In this document: piece after piece, positions 1-9,453 of the stretch
Layout of the letters: the number at the start of each line of letters is the position of its first letter
Position numbering within the stretch: the first letter of the stretch is position 1
Source of the DNA: Microcoleus sp. bin48.metabat.b7b8b9.023
GTDB lineage: Bacteria; Cyanobacteriota; Cyanobacteriia; Cyanobacteriales; Microcoleaceae
DNA length: 50,393 nucleotides
Reading direction: 5' to 3'
Assembly (NCBI RefSeq): GCF_013299185.1
Contig: NZ_JAAFKG010000056.1
Coordinates: 1 to 50,393, forward strand
The notes under the pieces: generated by a model
The model's input: the letters and a program-made list of their open reading frames with translations, nothing else
Database searches by the model: none
Told to the model about the DNA's origin: nothing
Position numbers and translations under genes: made by a program

Positions 1-87
1 CATGTCTTAAAGCAGGATTTATAGAACTATTAAATATCATGAATAAATTTCGTGGATATACAACATTAGACTCTGGATAAAGTTGGT

Positions 88-674
88 ATGCCATTGTTTT
101 ACTTTGTCCAGAGTGATGAAAGAGCGTTAAATCTGTTTAAATCTGCCAAGAAATTAGTCAGTTCTACTAGAGCATCTGACGAAAATGAAGTTTCTGAATC
201 TGCACATGGACGCACCACAACTCGCCAGACCAAAATTTATCCAATTCCACCTGAATTATTGCCACTTTGGGCGGGTGCAAAACATATAATTGTGGTCAGG
301 AGATATGGGACTCGATGGGAGGGAAAAAAAGTCGTCGCCATCTGATTAATTTCGATGGAGTACACTATTATTTAAGTAGTCTGGATTGGTCAGCCAGTGA
401 ATTTGCTGATGCTATTCGTGGTCACTGGTTGATTGAAAACAGGCTGCATTGGGTTAAAGATGTGACGTTAAACGAGGATAACGATATTCGTTGTGGTGGT
501 AATGCACCTGTTAATTGGGCAATAATTAGACAATTCTTGGTTTCATTGGCTCGCATAAAATGTACTCATACTTTTCCCGAAGCTTTAAGATTAATGGCTA
601 ATCAAGTTGAAGATTTGAGTGAGTTACTTTTTGATTTATCTAGTTCAGATAAACCTGTTAAATGCCTCGCATGA
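88..674 (+). pseudogene. ISAs1-family transposase remnant, 5' truncated, in two frames
   Basis: Two overlapping frames together read as the C-terminal half of an ISAs1/H-repeat-type DDE transposase. The first frame (from 88) carries HGRTTTRQTKIYPIP and a WAGAKHIIVVRR segment. The second frame, entered near 324, carries GKKSRRHLINF, HYYLSSL and the family hallmark RGHWLIENRLHWVKDV followed by a GNAPVNWAIIRQ helix. The N-terminal catalytic part is absent: upstream frames 1-87 contain stops or an unrelated reading. The two frames meet at a run of seven A (324-330), so a -1 slip would join them. Family membership is established by the motifs. Whether the frame change is decay or slippage cannot be told here, but with the 5' part missing the element is probably dead. 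Confidence 0.85.
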
Positions 675-794
675 TGTCAGTCAATAGCCTTCATAGCCTT
701 GATTTAACCTCTCGACAATTAATCCACCCTGCGACCTAAGGGGGATTTAGGGGGATCTGGCCTCGCATCAAAGCGAGATTTCTCAGCGTATGTT

Positions 795-2684
795 CTACTT
801 CGGTTCGTGACTCGCAATCCGCTTGCCTTCGGCATCGTAAACCTGCATGGGAATTTTTGCATTTTCCGCGATCGCCTCCAAGGCCTTTTGCAAAGTAGCA
901 ACGTGCTTTTCCACAGCTTGGCGACTCTTCACAGAATTATTGTTATTCGCCTGAATGAAAGTTTGTTGCAACTTCTGCACGTAATCAGAATTCATCTGCA
1001 CCGCAATCAAACCATTGCTAACTGTATAATCGCAAATTTTCGGATTGCCTTTGCAAGTTCTATCTAAATCCGTGCGTGCTTTTTGCAAGTTTCTTTCTTC
1101 CCGCAACTTAACTTCCGCTTGCTGCAATGATGTTGTATAGGATTCAATCAGCGGCTTGGCTTTTTGGGAATAGGAAGTAGCCGCCGGAACTTGCTCGGCG
1201 TAACTCAAAGCTCTTCGCCAGTTTTCGGATGCTTTAAACCAGCCGTTTTTGCCTTCAAAAATTCGAGCTTCCGCTGCTAAAGTCACAGCTTGAGTGTAGG
1301 CATTTTCCGAAATTCCTTCGACATTTCGGCGCTCGCGAGCTTGTGAAAGCTTGGTTTCGTATTTGGGAACTAGCAATCTACCTAGTTGATAGGATTGCGT
1401 GTTCCCGGGAATTTCTGATATGATTCCTAGGGCTTTTTCCCAACCTGCCTGCACTTGTCCCCATGTTTGTGCTGTCTGAGCTACTGCTTCCCGAGCTTCT
1501 GCTATTTGGGCTGCACTTTTGGCGGCGAGCAACAATTTTTCGGCTTGTTTTTCTGTGCCTAATTGCCGATTTCCAGTGGCTAAATTCTTCCGGTATTCCT
1601 TCGCCTTTCTTTGAGCGTAGGAATAAACTGGGCTGCTTGTGGGGATTTCTCCGAGTTGGGCGATCGCACTTTGCCACAATGTTTCGGCTTGCTGCAAGTT
1701 CTGTTCGGAAACAGGCGGATTTTTGGTTTTCCCGGCTGCGGACTGTGCGAGGCGCGCTGCATCGATCGCAGATGTGATATTTTGACTTTGCTCCTGATAT
1801 TTTTCGATCGCAGTTTGAGCCTCACCGCGATGAACTGACCAAGCCGGAATTGGTTCCAAAAGTGCGATCGCCTGTTTTAACTGTTCCTGCGCCTCTTCTG
1901 GGCTGCTAGCAACCTTGGAAGTTTTCAGAGTCTTCGCCGAATTGTCGCTCAACTGTTTGGCATTGGCTAATGCAGTACATTCTCCGATGACGCAGGGCCG
2001 ACTCAGCAGGTAATAACCGCCCGCCAAAATCACCGCCACCAGACTTACCATTCCGGCCGCCACCAACATCGTAAACGGTGAAGTCTTCGGCGTTTCGGTG
2101 ACTGTTACCGCTTCCATATCCAGCGCATCGAAGGGATTTTCTGCGATATCTGGATTGATTGCAGCTACCTTAAAGGCGATCGCATCGGAATCGCTGGAAC
2201 TCTCCGAAAAATCAGGAAAATATTCATCACTACCCGCATTTTTAACATCCGTTTCTAACGGCATCTCCTCCGCTGCATCCGCCGTCTCAGCAGCATTTTC
2301 TGCTAAAACTAGCCCAGTTTCTACTGCGGGTTTCTTCTCGGGTTTTTTCAGCACTTCCACTGTTCTGGGTCTTGACAAAACAGGGTTGTGCATGGTAAAA
2401 GAATGGAAAGCATAAGGCTGTTTTTGCCCGGTAATTTTGAGGCAAAGTCCAATCTGTTGAATCGATTCCGGTTCTATTTCGAGAATGGCAGCTTCTAGCA
2501 CTGCAAAAGTCGGTTTAGCTTTGAGAACTAAACTGCGCGGGTGTTCTCCCACAACTGTTAAAGAGTCATCTCGAAACTCGCAACTAATATAAAGCGGTAA
2601 ATTTTTAAATCCGGCTGCTTGCAAGTGCTTTTGCAACTCTACTTCTAGAATTTGTGCCTTGCTTTGTCGCGCTGCTACTGTCAT
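795..2684 (-). CDS. Conserved cyanobacterial hypothetical protein, single membrane span with long coiled-coil/helical repeat C-terminus
   Basis: This 629-residue protein is not a named family I recognise. Residues 1-115 look like a compact domain rich in beta strands and helices. A low-complexity acidic linker (about 115-200) follows, then one hydrophobic membrane span at about residues 206-228 (LVAAGMVSLVAVILAGGYYL). The remaining 400 residues are Ala/Gln/Glu-rich helices with repeated LLEPIPAWS, QLGEIPTSSPVY, IISEIPGNTQSY and EQVPAATSYSQKA elements, spaced like TPR-type helical hairpins. The start is supported by a GAGGAG ribosome site seven bases upstream. Topology is probably a cytoplasmic N-domain with the helical part on the other side of the membrane, but that is inference. 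It stands alone, between the transposon remnant and the nitroreductase. Confidence 0.8.
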   Translation of the reverse strand: MTVAARQSKAQILEVELQKHLQAAGFKNLPLYISCEFRDDSLTVVGEHPRSLVLKAKPTFAVLEAAILEIEPESIQQIGLCLKITGQKQPYAFHSFTMHNPVLSRPRTVEVLKKPEKKPAVETGLVLAENAAETADAAEEMPLETDVKNAGSDEYFPDFSESSSDSDAIAFKVAAINPDIAENPFDALDMEAVTVTETPKTSPFTMLVAAGMVSLVAVILAGGYYLLSRPCVIGECTALANAKQLSDNSAKTLKTSKVASSPEEAQEQLKQAIALLEPIPAWSVHRGEAQTAIEKYQEQSQNITSAIDAARLAQSAAGKTKNPPVSEQNLQQAETLWQSAIAQLGEIPTSSPVYSYAQRKAKEYRKNLATGNRQLGTEKQAEKLLLAAKSAAQIAEAREAVAQTAQTWGQVQAGWEKALGIISEIPGNTQSYQLGRLLVPKYETKLSQARERRNVEGISENAYTQAVTLAAEARIFEGKNGWFKASENWRRALSYAEQVPAATSYSQKAKPLIESYTTSLQQAEVKLREERNLQKARTDLDRTCKGNPKICDYTVSNGLIAVQMNSDYVQKLQQTFIQANNNNSVKSRQAVEKHVATLQKALEAIAENAKIPMQVYDAEGKRIASHEPK

Positions 2685-2872
2685 ATTTGGCTCCTCTGTC
2701 TACTATCACCACACTTGAAATTTTAGTTTGAAGAAATTATCGGAATTTCAGCTTTTTTTGAACTTATAAAAATCGTCAAGACGATTAGAAAGTTCTTAAT
2801 TGCTCAAACCATTGCTTTTCTGCCTTCTTCCTTCTGCCTTCTTCCTTCTGGTATGCACCAACTCTGGCAAAT

Positions 2873-3005
2873 CTTAAGGGTGCATCTGGTTTTGAAAGAG
2901 GGCGAAGCATGACCGCATATAAGTTATTAGTTATTATCTTATATTGACTGCGGTCATGCTTCGCCCCTACGGATATTTGCCAAAACCAGATTCACCCAAT
3001 CTTAA
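2873..3005. repeat. Palindromic MITE-like repeat, copy 1
   Basis: Nested inverted repeat. The outer arms are GGGTGCATCTGGTTTTG (2878-2894) and its near-perfect complement (2981-2997). The inner arms are GGCGAAGCATGACCGCA (about 2901-2917) and the complement ending in TTCGCCCC. The arms enclose an AT-rich core. CTTAAG-type flanks extend the match. A second copy lies at 16186-16310 in the opposite orientation. No coding capacity. It occupies most of the 351-base gap between two minus-strand genes; the rest of the gap is a CTTCTTCC/CTTCTGC tract (about 2820-2850). Confidence 0.8.
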
Positions 3006-3036
3006 GTCTCAAATCTCAACTTTCAAATCTTAACTC

Positions 3037-3711
3037 TCAAATCTCAACTTGCAAGGCCTCTCCATAACTTTCGCTGAAATAAACTTGAGTCACGTCAAAA
3101 CGACCGCCGTATTGTTTGAAAGGTTCTGCTGCATAACCAAGCGGCAGCAAACAGCACACATCTACTTCTGCGGGAATTTGAAAGGCTTCTTTTACCTTAG
3201 CTGCGACAAAACCTTCCATAGGACAACTGTCTACTCCAAAGCTTTTAGCTGCAATCATTAAATGAGCTACTGCGAGCATTGTATGTCTGTTTGTCCAAGC
3301 TTCTACGGACTCAAAGCAGGGATGGTTCTCGAACAATTGGGGGATTGCTTGTCGCATATAACCAGCTAAATTCTCGTTCATTCCACCTACGGCTTTGCCC
3401 AATTCGATGACGGCTTCGGTGTTTTCGGGTTGGGCGGCGCGCCGATCGCCACAACAGATTAACACGATTGGGGCTTCTACCACTTGTCGCTGGTCGAAGG
3501 CACAAGCTTTTAATTTTTCTTTACTGGCTGGATCTTTAAGTACAATAAACCGCCAAGGCTGCAAATTATAACCGGAGGGCGATCGCACTCCCAAGCGCAA
3601 AATCTCTGCCAATATTGCTGGGGGAATTCGATCGGGTTTGAAGCTGCGGGCTGCCCGCCGGCTTTCGATCGCTGTTTTAACATTAATTGAAGGTTGGATT
3701 TCAATTGGCAT
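3037..3711 (-). CDS. Nitroreductase family protein
   Basis: FMN-dependent NAD(P)H oxidoreductase of the nitroreductase superfamily, 224 residues, a normal length. The N-terminal ESRRAARSFKPD (about residues 16-27) is the phosphate-binding start of the FMN site, and RSPSGYNLQPWRFIVLKD (43-60) is the second flavin-contact motif. VCCLLPLGYAAE near residue 190-205 is the usual C-terminal 'iplGy' strand. Substrate cannot be assigned: homologues reduce nitroaromatics, quinones or flavins. It is a lone gene whose start codon directly abuts a long heptamer repeat tract (3716 onward), so no ribosome-binding site is visible upstream. Confidence 0.92.
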   Translation of the reverse strand: MPIEIQPSINVKTAIESRRAARSFKPDRIPPAILAEILRLGVRSPSGYNLQPWRFIVLKDPASKEKLKACAFDQRQVVEAPIVLICCGDRRAAQPENTEAVIELGKAVGGMNENLAGYMRQAIPQLFENHPCFESVEAWTNRHTMLAVAHLMIAAKSFGVDSCPMEGFVAAKVKEAFQIPAEVDVCCLLPLGYAAEPFKQYGGRFDVTQVYFSESYGEALQVEI

Positions 3712-3715
3712 GGAT

Positions 3716-3924
3716 TATTGGTTATTAGTTATTGGTTATTGGTTATTGGTTATTGGTTATTGGTTACTGGTTACTGGTTATTGGTTATTGGAATAACAAA
3801 TCACAACTACCAACTGTCAACTGTCAACTGTCAACTAAGAGGGCAGGCCCGCACCATCCACTCCCCCTACAACTGTCAACTGTCAACTGTCAACTGTCAA
3901 CTGTCAACTGTCAACTGTCAACTG
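3716..3924. repeat. Short tandem heptamer repeats (TTGGTTA)n and (CAACTGT)n
   Basis: 3716-3791 is a run of TTATTGG-phase heptamers with a few variants. 3811-3836 and 3870-3924 are runs of CAACTGT. All have period 7. They fill the whole gap between the nitroreductase start and the GntR regulator stop codon (3927). They match the short tandemly repeated repetitive (STRR) class known in filamentous cyanobacteria. Confidence 0.95.
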
Positions 3925-3926
3925 AC

Positions 3927-4910
3927 TTACCCCAAACCCAACTCGCGCTTGAGCAAATTAATCGACTTAGAGCCGATGTAATTTTCGGAGCATACCAGTT
4001 GCGGAGGACGAATAATATCCTCTCTGGCGGCGTTAATGGCAGCTTTTACTGTAGCAAAACTCGGTTGGTCGCAGAAAATAGTTCTAGCCGATCGCACGAT
4101 CGAGTTAATCTTGTAAGCATCCGACAGCAAAGCCGTCATCACCAGCAAATCCTCGCCCCGGAGACTGTGAATAATCACTTCAGTCGATCGCAACATTCCC
4201 GAACTCAGACTGACAATACCCAAATAACTGTCCTTCGGCAAACTCCCCACTAACTGAATTTCCTGAACATAATCATAGATGTCTACGGGAATCACTCGCA
4301 CCGAACGCGGCGCCGAAATCAATTCCGCTTGTCCGATAAAATAACGACTGGTGATTACAGTGCCCGCAGTGATTTTATCCAGAAAACTACCTAACTCTTC
4401 CATCGCCACTAACTGGATGGGAATCCGCAAAGCTTGTTCCAGTTCTTTTGCCATCAACTCACCCACGCCGATGTCTTCTGTGGGGGCTGTGACGACCACT
4501 CGGGCGCTGCACCGGAGCCGCCAGTCTATTTCGGCCAAAAATAATTCCCTCGCTTGGTTGAGCGTGCAGCCTTCTCCCAGCAGTTGATCCATACTTTCTT
4601 GCACTATTTTATTGGCAAGGGGATATTCTTCGAGGATCGGGGATTTGAGTTTGCTGCCGCCTTCGTGGCCTTGGGCGCGGACATATATACCCGATCCGGC
4701 TTGAGCTTCTACGAGTCCGGTATTTTCGAGTTGTCGGTATACTTTGCTGATGGTGTTGCGGTGCAAACCCGTCTGCATCGCTAGCTGCCTGGTGCTGGGC
4801 AAGCGGTGCCCGGGCGGAAACTGGCGCGAGGCGATCGCAAACCTGATTTGATTGAATAATTGCGTAGATGCGGGGATCTCGCTATCTGTTTGAATATGAA
4901 ACTGAACCAT
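3927..4910 (-). CDS. GntR-family transcriptional regulator with ligand-binding-like C-terminal domain
   Basis: 327 residues. The N-terminal 78 residues form a GntR winged helix-turn-helix: FPPGHRLPSTRQLAMQTGLH, then RNTISKVYRQLENTGLV and the wing AGSGIYVRAQ. Residues 120-327 do not look like FadR, UTRA or aminotransferase (MocR) domains. They show alternating strands and helices with short motifs such as VVTAPTEDIGVGELM, GTVITSRYF and LVGSLPKDSYLGIVSLSSG, resembling a periplasmic-binding-protein-like fold; this part is inference. The regulated genes are unknown. It does not form an obvious operon: the next upstream minus-strand gene, the cyclase, ends at 5239, more than 300 bases away. Confidence 0.88.
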   Translation of the reverse strand: MVQFHIQTDSEIPASTQLFNQIRFAIASRQFPPGHRLPSTRQLAMQTGLHRNTISKVYRQLENTGLVEAQAGSGIYVRAQGHEGGSKLKSPILEEYPLANKIVQESMDQLLGEGCTLNQARELFLAEIDWRLRCSARVVVTAPTEDIGVGELMAKELEQALRIPIQLVAMEELGSFLDKITAGTVITSRYFIGQAELISAPRSVRVIPVDIYDYVQEIQLVGSLPKDSYLGIVSLSSGMLRSTEVIIHSLRGEDLLVMTALLSDAYKINSIVRSARTIFCDQPSFATVKAAINAAREDIIRPPQLVCSENYIGSKSINLLKRELGLG

Positions 4911-5121
4911 ATTAAAGGCTCCGACGACTTTAAGTTAATATTTTTATAGGATCTATATACGGCACATGGGATTGCCGGGATATCTCTGCATATAGCATAA
5001 TCTGATTTGGTTCCTCTGCGACGGCGGTTTTGCTTGGTGTGCGATCGAGCCTGATTGTTCACGTACTTTCAAGTCTTAGCCGTAGGGTGCGCCAGCAAAA
5101 ATAATTCTGAATCCTCACTCC

Positions 5122-5172
5122 CAATCTCATTCTGACGCACGAGCTAACAAATTGTGCCTCAGAATGAGATTG
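5122..5172. promoter_or_regulatory. 14-base inverted repeat in gap between cyclase and GntR genes
   Basis: CAATCTCATTCTGA (5122-5135) is perfectly complementary to TCAGAATGAGATTG (5159-5172), with a 23-base loop. It lies downstream of the cyclase stop (5239) and about 210 bases upstream of the GntR start (4910). It could be a terminator-like hairpin for the cyclase or a regulator site. There is no T-tract, so neither reading is secure. The rest of the 4911-5238 gap shows nothing recognisable. Confidence 0.5.
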
Positions 5173-5238
5173 TGAATTTGTCGCAAAAATTTGCCAAGCT
5201 GACACACCTTCTAGGCACCATACTGCACTTAATTTAAT

Positions 5239-6930
5239 TTACTCTCTGACTATTTCCATCTCGCTTGCTGTTTTTATGCCATTCAGAAAATAAGTCCGCA
5301 TTTCCCCTTTACCCTTAATCTCAATCAAGCCCCGCTCTTCAAATTCATATTTATCCCGCAGCAACTCGTAAGTATAGATACTAACTTGAATGCTGCCGGG
5401 GATGCCGTGAGATTCCATGCGGCTGGCTGTATTCACCGCATTTCCCCACAAATCGTAAATGAATTTTTTAGTACCGATTACCCCCGCTACCACCGGGCCG
5501 CTATTAATTCCGATGCGGATTTCAAAACTCGAGTCTAGCTTCACATTTAATTCCTGAATTGCCGCTAGCATATCCAGTGCCATTTCGGCGATCGCCTCTG
5601 CGTGATCTGGGCGTTCAATGGGAATGCCACCTACTACCATATAAGCGTCCCCGATTGTCTTAATTTTTTCCAACCCGTGCTTGTCAGTCAGTTGGTCAAA
5701 CGTTGAAAAAATTTCATTTAGTAAGTATACCAATTTTGTGGCGGACATCGTAGTAGAAATTTGAGTAAAATTCACCAAGTCAGCGAAAAGAATTGTAGCT
5801 TGTTCAAACTTGTCCGCAATTACTCCCGGTTCGTGCTTCAACCTATCTGCAATAGCTTCTGGCAAAATATTTAGCAGCAAACTCTCTGTTTTTTTCTGTT
5901 CTTTTCTGAGAGCAGATTCCATCTGCTTGCGCTTGGTGATATCGTGAAAGAATACAGAAAGGCCATCGTGAGAAGGAAAAGCCCTGACTTCCAACCAGAC
6001 TTTTAATGGATGATAATATTTGTCAAAAGTTACTCCGACTTGTTTAGAGACAGCTTCATGAGACTCTTTATAAAATACCGAATTTACTAAATCTGGATAC
6101 TCTTCCCAAAAATTCTTCCCAAAAAGTTCTTCCGGCTCGCGCTGCAAAAATTGCGATGCTTTATAATTGACATAAGTAAATCGCCACTGGGGATCTAGAG
6201 CAAAAAAAGCATCACTCATTCCTTCTAAAAAATTGACAATTTGCTCGTCATTAGAACGGAGTTTGGCTTCTACTTGTTTGTGCCTGAGTTGCGCCCGCTT
6301 TAATTTAGCATAATTAATTCGCAACTCCATTTGGCTAATAACTTGCCTGCCTAAAGTCCGCAGGGCTTCTAGTTGTTCTGGGGTGAGATGGCGAGGAACT
6401 GTATCTATCGCGCACAAAGTGCCAATGGGGAAACCCTCAGGAGTTACTAACGGCGCCCCAGCATAAAACCTAATATTTGGATCGGAAGTTACTAGCGGAT
6501 TGCTGGCAAAGCGATCGTCTTCCATAGCATTAGGTATAACTAGCAATTCGTTGGGATTTAAAATAGCGTGAGAGCAAAATGCTATCTCTCTGGGAGTTTC
6601 TGTTGCTGCAAGACCGACTTTTGATTTAAACCACTGTCTGTTAGTATCTACTAAGCTGACTAAAGCAATAGGAGTGCCGCAAATATAGGATGCTAAAGCT
6701 GTTAAGTCATCAAAAGCTGCTTCGGCATCTGTATCGAGAATATTGTAGCGGTTAAGTGCTTTTAGCCTGTCTGCTTCATTGCTAGGCAAAGGTGCAGATT
6801 GCATCGGTGGCGGTGCGACTACACTTTTTGTCCGAAAAATGCGCGCCAGTCTCCGTGCTGCAAATTTTTGGACTTGCATCGCTAGTTTTTCAACGAACAC
6901 AAACAGACCGATTTGCCAAGCTTTATTCAT
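5239..6930 (-). CDS. Adenylate cyclase (class III) with GAF and PAS sensor domains
   Basis: Predicted to make cAMP from ATP in response to signals sensed by its N-terminal domains. Order in 563 residues: GAF-type domain about 65-205 (ending [22 protein letters not shown]), coiled linker, PAS domain about 231-335 ([17 protein letters not shown] to FHDITKRK), then the cyclase domain about 356-555. Both metal-binding aspartates are present (D384 in LFADLVNF, D428 in [11 protein letters not shown]). The purine-selecting residues are Lys424 and Asp493 ([15 protein letters not shown]), the adenylate-type pair rather than the Glu/Cys of guanylate cyclases. The transition-state Asn500 and Arg504 are present. 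No membrane segment is obvious apart from a mildly hydrophobic N-terminus. It is monocistronic; the long gap to the GntR gene argues against co-transcription. Confidence 0.93.
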   Translation of the reverse strand: MNKAWQIGLFVFVEKLAMQVQKFAARRLARIFRTKSVVAPPPMQSAPLPSNEADRLKALNRYNILDTDAEAAFDDLTALASYICGTPIALVSLVDTNRQWFKSKVGLAATETPREIAFCSHAILNPNELLVIPNAMEDDRFASNPLVTSDPNIRFYAGAPLVTPEGFPIGTLCAIDTVPRHLTPEQLEALRTLGRQVISQMELRINYAKLKRAQLRHKQVEAKLRSNDEQIVNFLEGMSDAFFALDPQWRFTYVNYKASQFLQREPEELFGKNFWEEYPDLVNSVFYKESHEAVSKQVGVTFDKYYHPLKVWLEVRAFPSHDGLSVFFHDITKRKQMESALRKEQKKTESLLLNILPEAIADRLKHEPGVIADKFEQATILFADLVNFTQISTTMSATKLVYLLNEIFSTFDQLTDKHGLEKIKTIGDAYMVVGGIPIERPDHAEAIAEMALDMLAAIQELNVKLDSSFEIRIGINSGPVVAGVIGTKKFIYDLWGNAVNTASRMESHGIPGSIQVSIYTYELLRDKYEFEERGLIEIKGKGEMRTYFLNGIKTASEMEIVRE

Positions 6931-7118
6931 ATTTATTTATGGTGATCACACATGATGGAACTGCGGGCGATCGCACGCGCGAGCATCTCAGTTTTGCATT
7001 TGTAGTGCATTTCAAGAGTTCTCGTGCCATGTATAGCACGCGAGCCAGCACAGCACTGTAAAAAAAATGCTTTTTGCAAAAATTGAGATGCTTCCGATCG
7101 CACTAATGCGATCGATAC

Positions 7119-8558
7119 CTATGCACTTACGCCAACTAAGTCCTCAATCTCCAGAGCTTTTGTTGGCAGTTCCCCCGTCAATACTTCTCTACCTCCTGCG
7201 CTCACAAGTATATCATCCTCAATGCGTATTCCCCGGACATCCGCAAATTTACCCAACTCGTCCCAGTTTACAAAATCTTCATATTTGGCACGAGTTTCTG
7301 GGTTATTTAAGATAGCCGGAACTTGGTAAAAACCCGGTTCGATCGATACCAGCATTCCCGATCGCAAAACACGATTCAGCCGCAAAAATCCCAGCCCAAA
7401 CCGACTGCTTCTCACTCTCCCCGCTTCATAGCCTGCCAAATCTCCCAAATCTTCCATATCGTGAACATCCAAACCAATTAAATGTCCGATTCCGTGCACA
7501 AAAAACAGCGCGTGAGCATCCATTTCTACCAAATCGTCAACATTGCCTTGCAAAATACCCAGATCGACCAATCCTGCCGCCATGATTCGAGCAGCTAACA
7601 GGTGAATGTCTTGATATTCCACGCCCGGACTAATTTTATCAATACAAGCATCATGGGCTGCCAAAACTACATCATAAATCGCTCTTTGAGTCGGCGAAAA
7701 CTTGCCAGAAACCGGCCAAGTGCGAGTCACATCAGCCGCCCATCCCATTGATGATTCTGCACCGACATCTGCTAACAGCAAATCTCCTACTTGTAGCGGA
7801 TTGTGATAGTGCTCGCTGTGTAAAACTTCCCCGTGCACCGTGACAATACTTGGGTAGGCGTAAGTCATATTTTCCGAGATGATGACACTTTCCATCGCAG
7901 CCCGCACACCCGCTTCAATCTTAGCTGTGGGAGTTGCCCTCATGCCCGCTTTGTGAGCTGCTACGGTGACAGCGGCAGCTTGACGCAATTCAACCAAACT
8001 GGCTGCATCGTGGCTCAGGCGCAGCGAGACGATCGCCTGAGTTAACTCTAGATCGATGCCGGTTGGCGATTTGGACGGTGCTAAAGAGCGATCTAGAATA
8101 TCCGACTGTTGCAACCGAATCGAGCTATCCTGAAGGGCGATCGTAGCTGCATTTGTCCCTCGCGCTTTCAACTCACTCATGGGGAAAGCAGCATCAGCGC
8201 CAATTCGTTCAGCAATTTCCGCTCTTTTCGGCATTTCCCCGTGCCAAAGCGTGCTACCAGGATCTGCATCATCTAAGAACAGTTCTAACTTGCCCGATTC
8301 TAAACGAATCGCCGCATTTTCTAACGGCAAACCAGCAAAATATAGAAAGTGACTGCTGGCGCGAAAAGGATAAACAAGTGCCGGATAATTGCGAGGAATG
8401 CTGCGGCCAGACCATAGAATTACAGGAAAATCAATTAAACTGGCCAGTTTTTGCCGCCGTTCGTGTAAAATATTTCTTAACAATTCATCACTTTTTGTAA
8501 TTTGCATGGGTAAAAATTCATACTCTTGAGTTGGGTTCTTAATAAGGAATTCAGTCAT
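7119..8558 (-). CDS. pepP: Aminopeptidase P family (Xaa-Pro aminopeptidase)
   Basis: Metallopeptidase that removes an N-terminal residue preceding proline. 479 residues from the first ATG. An internal ATG at 8507 (MQITKSDELL) would give 462, closer to typical PepP (about 440), so the first 17 residues are doubtful. The N-domain contains FRASSHFLYFAGLPLENA. The pita-bread catalytic domain has all expected metal ligands: LLADVGAE and AADVTRTWPV (two Asp), FFVHGIGHLIGLDVHD (His), VSIEPGFY (Glu) and GIRIEDDILV (Glu). It is cytosolic and without a signal peptide. Its 3' side (6983-7091) holds a long imperfect inverted repeat (GCATCTCA arms) between it and the cyclase. Confidence 0.93.
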   Translation of the reverse strand: MTEFLIKNPTQEYEFLPMQITKSDELLRNILHERRQKLASLIDFPVILWSGRSIPRNYPALVYPFRASSHFLYFAGLPLENAAIRLESGKLELFLDDADPGSTLWHGEMPKRAEIAERIGADAAFPMSELKARGTNAATIALQDSSIRLQQSDILDRSLAPSKSPTGIDLELTQAIVSLRLSHDAASLVELRQAAAVTVAAHKAGMRATPTAKIEAGVRAAMESVIISENMTYAYPSIVTVHGEVLHSEHYHNPLQVGDLLLADVGAESSMGWAADVTRTWPVSGKFSPTQRAIYDVVLAAHDACIDKISPGVEYQDIHLLAARIMAAGLVDLGILQGNVDDLVEMDAHALFFVHGIGHLIGLDVHDMEDLGDLAGYEAGRVRSSRFGLGFLRLNRVLRSGMLVSIEPGFYQVPAILNNPETRAKYEDFVNWDELGKFADVRGIRIEDDILVSAGGREVLTGELPTKALEIEDLVGVSA

Positions 8559-8584
8559 TTGATTGTAGGCATTACAGCACTTTT

Positions 8585-8803
8585 GTGCTAACTACAAATT
8601 TAGCAGCCATTTTGGGGGAAAGTCTAATCTTTATTTTCTTTTTTGCTGGACTCTTTAGTGCTATGTTTGCGATCGTCTTTGTCGTCATCCTGGGCCTAAT
8701 TTTTTCACCACGAACCTTCGCATACAGCCAGGATAGAAAGGCTGAAAATGCTACTGCACAAGCAATACAGCAAGAATTGAACACCCGGGATCTGCAAAAT
8801 TAG
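8585..8803 (+). CDS. Possible small membrane protein
   Basis: 72-residue frame starting with GTG, divergent from the aminopeptidase gene. Residues 12-42 are strongly hydrophobic with many Phe, giving one or two closely spaced membrane spans. A polar, charged tail follows (SQDRKAENATAQAIQQELN). No clear ribosome-binding site, and no family recognised. The hydrophobic-then-polar layout is protein-like, but the opposite strand is also open over the same region, so this may be spurious. Confidence 0.35.
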   Translation: MLTTNLAAILGESLIFIFFFAGLFSAMFAIVFVVILGLIFSPRTFAYSQDRKAENATAQAIQQELNTRDLQN

Positions 8804-8902
8804 TCGATCGGATTGTTGTTGATTTTGTGACATGAGTAATAGCCTCTATTGACGATCGTATATCTTAGACTTTAAAGTATAAGTAAATTCACTGAAAAAA
8901 AT

Positions 8903-9346
8903 ATGAAAACTTCTCACACAACTTCTAAAACTTCGGTGCAAGTACGCGATTGGCCGATCGAACACTTGCCGGGATTGAGCAACGCAAACCAGTCTCAACT
9001 AGAAGAGTGCGGCATCACCACCATCGCACAACTAATTCGGATGACGAAAACACCGGCGGCAAAAGTGTTGCTAGCACATCAATTACAGATTAACGTTCAA
9101 CATCTTAATAAATGGGTAGCAATGGCAGAGTTGGCTCGAATTCCGAGTGTAGGCTGTCAGTATTGCGGGCTGTTGCTGCACGCAGGCGTTGCTTCAGCCG
9201 CTCAATTGGCTCAAATGCCTGTGGAGAGACTGCACCAACAAATCCTCAGACTCCACGTAGCGACAATGCAGCGCAATGACTTGACTCCTTCAGTCGATCG
9301 CGTGCAAAAATGGGTTCTACAAGCTAGATTAGTTAGCAGTCATTAG
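8903..9346 (+). CDS. DUF4332 domain protein (helix-hairpin-helix-like)
   Basis: 147-residue soluble protein made of two helical repeats resembling helix-hairpin-helix DNA-binding units. The first is LPGLSNANQSQLEECGITTIAQLIRM (about residues 24-49, a broken motif), and the second is ARIPSVGCQYCGLLLHAGVASAAQLAQMP. This is the DUF4332 pattern, common in cyanobacteria as a stand-alone protein of unknown role. DNA binding is an inference from the fold only. It is a plus-strand gene with a heptamer repeat tract starting at its stop codon. Confidence 0.85.
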   Translation: MKTSHTTSKTSVQVRDWPIEHLPGLSNANQSQLEECGITTIAQLIRMTKTPAAKVLLAHQLQINVQHLNKWVAMAELARIPSVGCQYCGLLLHAGVASAAQLAQMPVERLHQQILRLHVATMQRNDLTPSVDRVQKWVLQARLVSSH

Positions 9347-9450
9347 TTATTGGTTATTAGTTATTAGTTATTGGTTATTGGTTATTTGTTGCTTCCAATG
9401 CCCAATGCTTTTCGACCCAATTCCCAATTCCCAATTCCCAATTCCCAAAT
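9347..9450. repeat. Heptamer repeat tract (TTGGTTA)n, (CCCAATG)n and (CCCAATT)n
   Basis: Three different 7-base motifs in succession fill the gap between the DUF4332 stop and the next start codon (9454). The last CCCAATT unit ends only a few bases from that ATG, leaving no Shine-Dalgarno sequence. Confidence 0.95.
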
Positions 9451-9453
9451 ATT

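Noticed and set aside
2098..2415. 105-residue Ser/Ala-rich frame opposite the large membrane protein
   Set aside because: Antisense shadow of the acidic linker and membrane span of the real gene.
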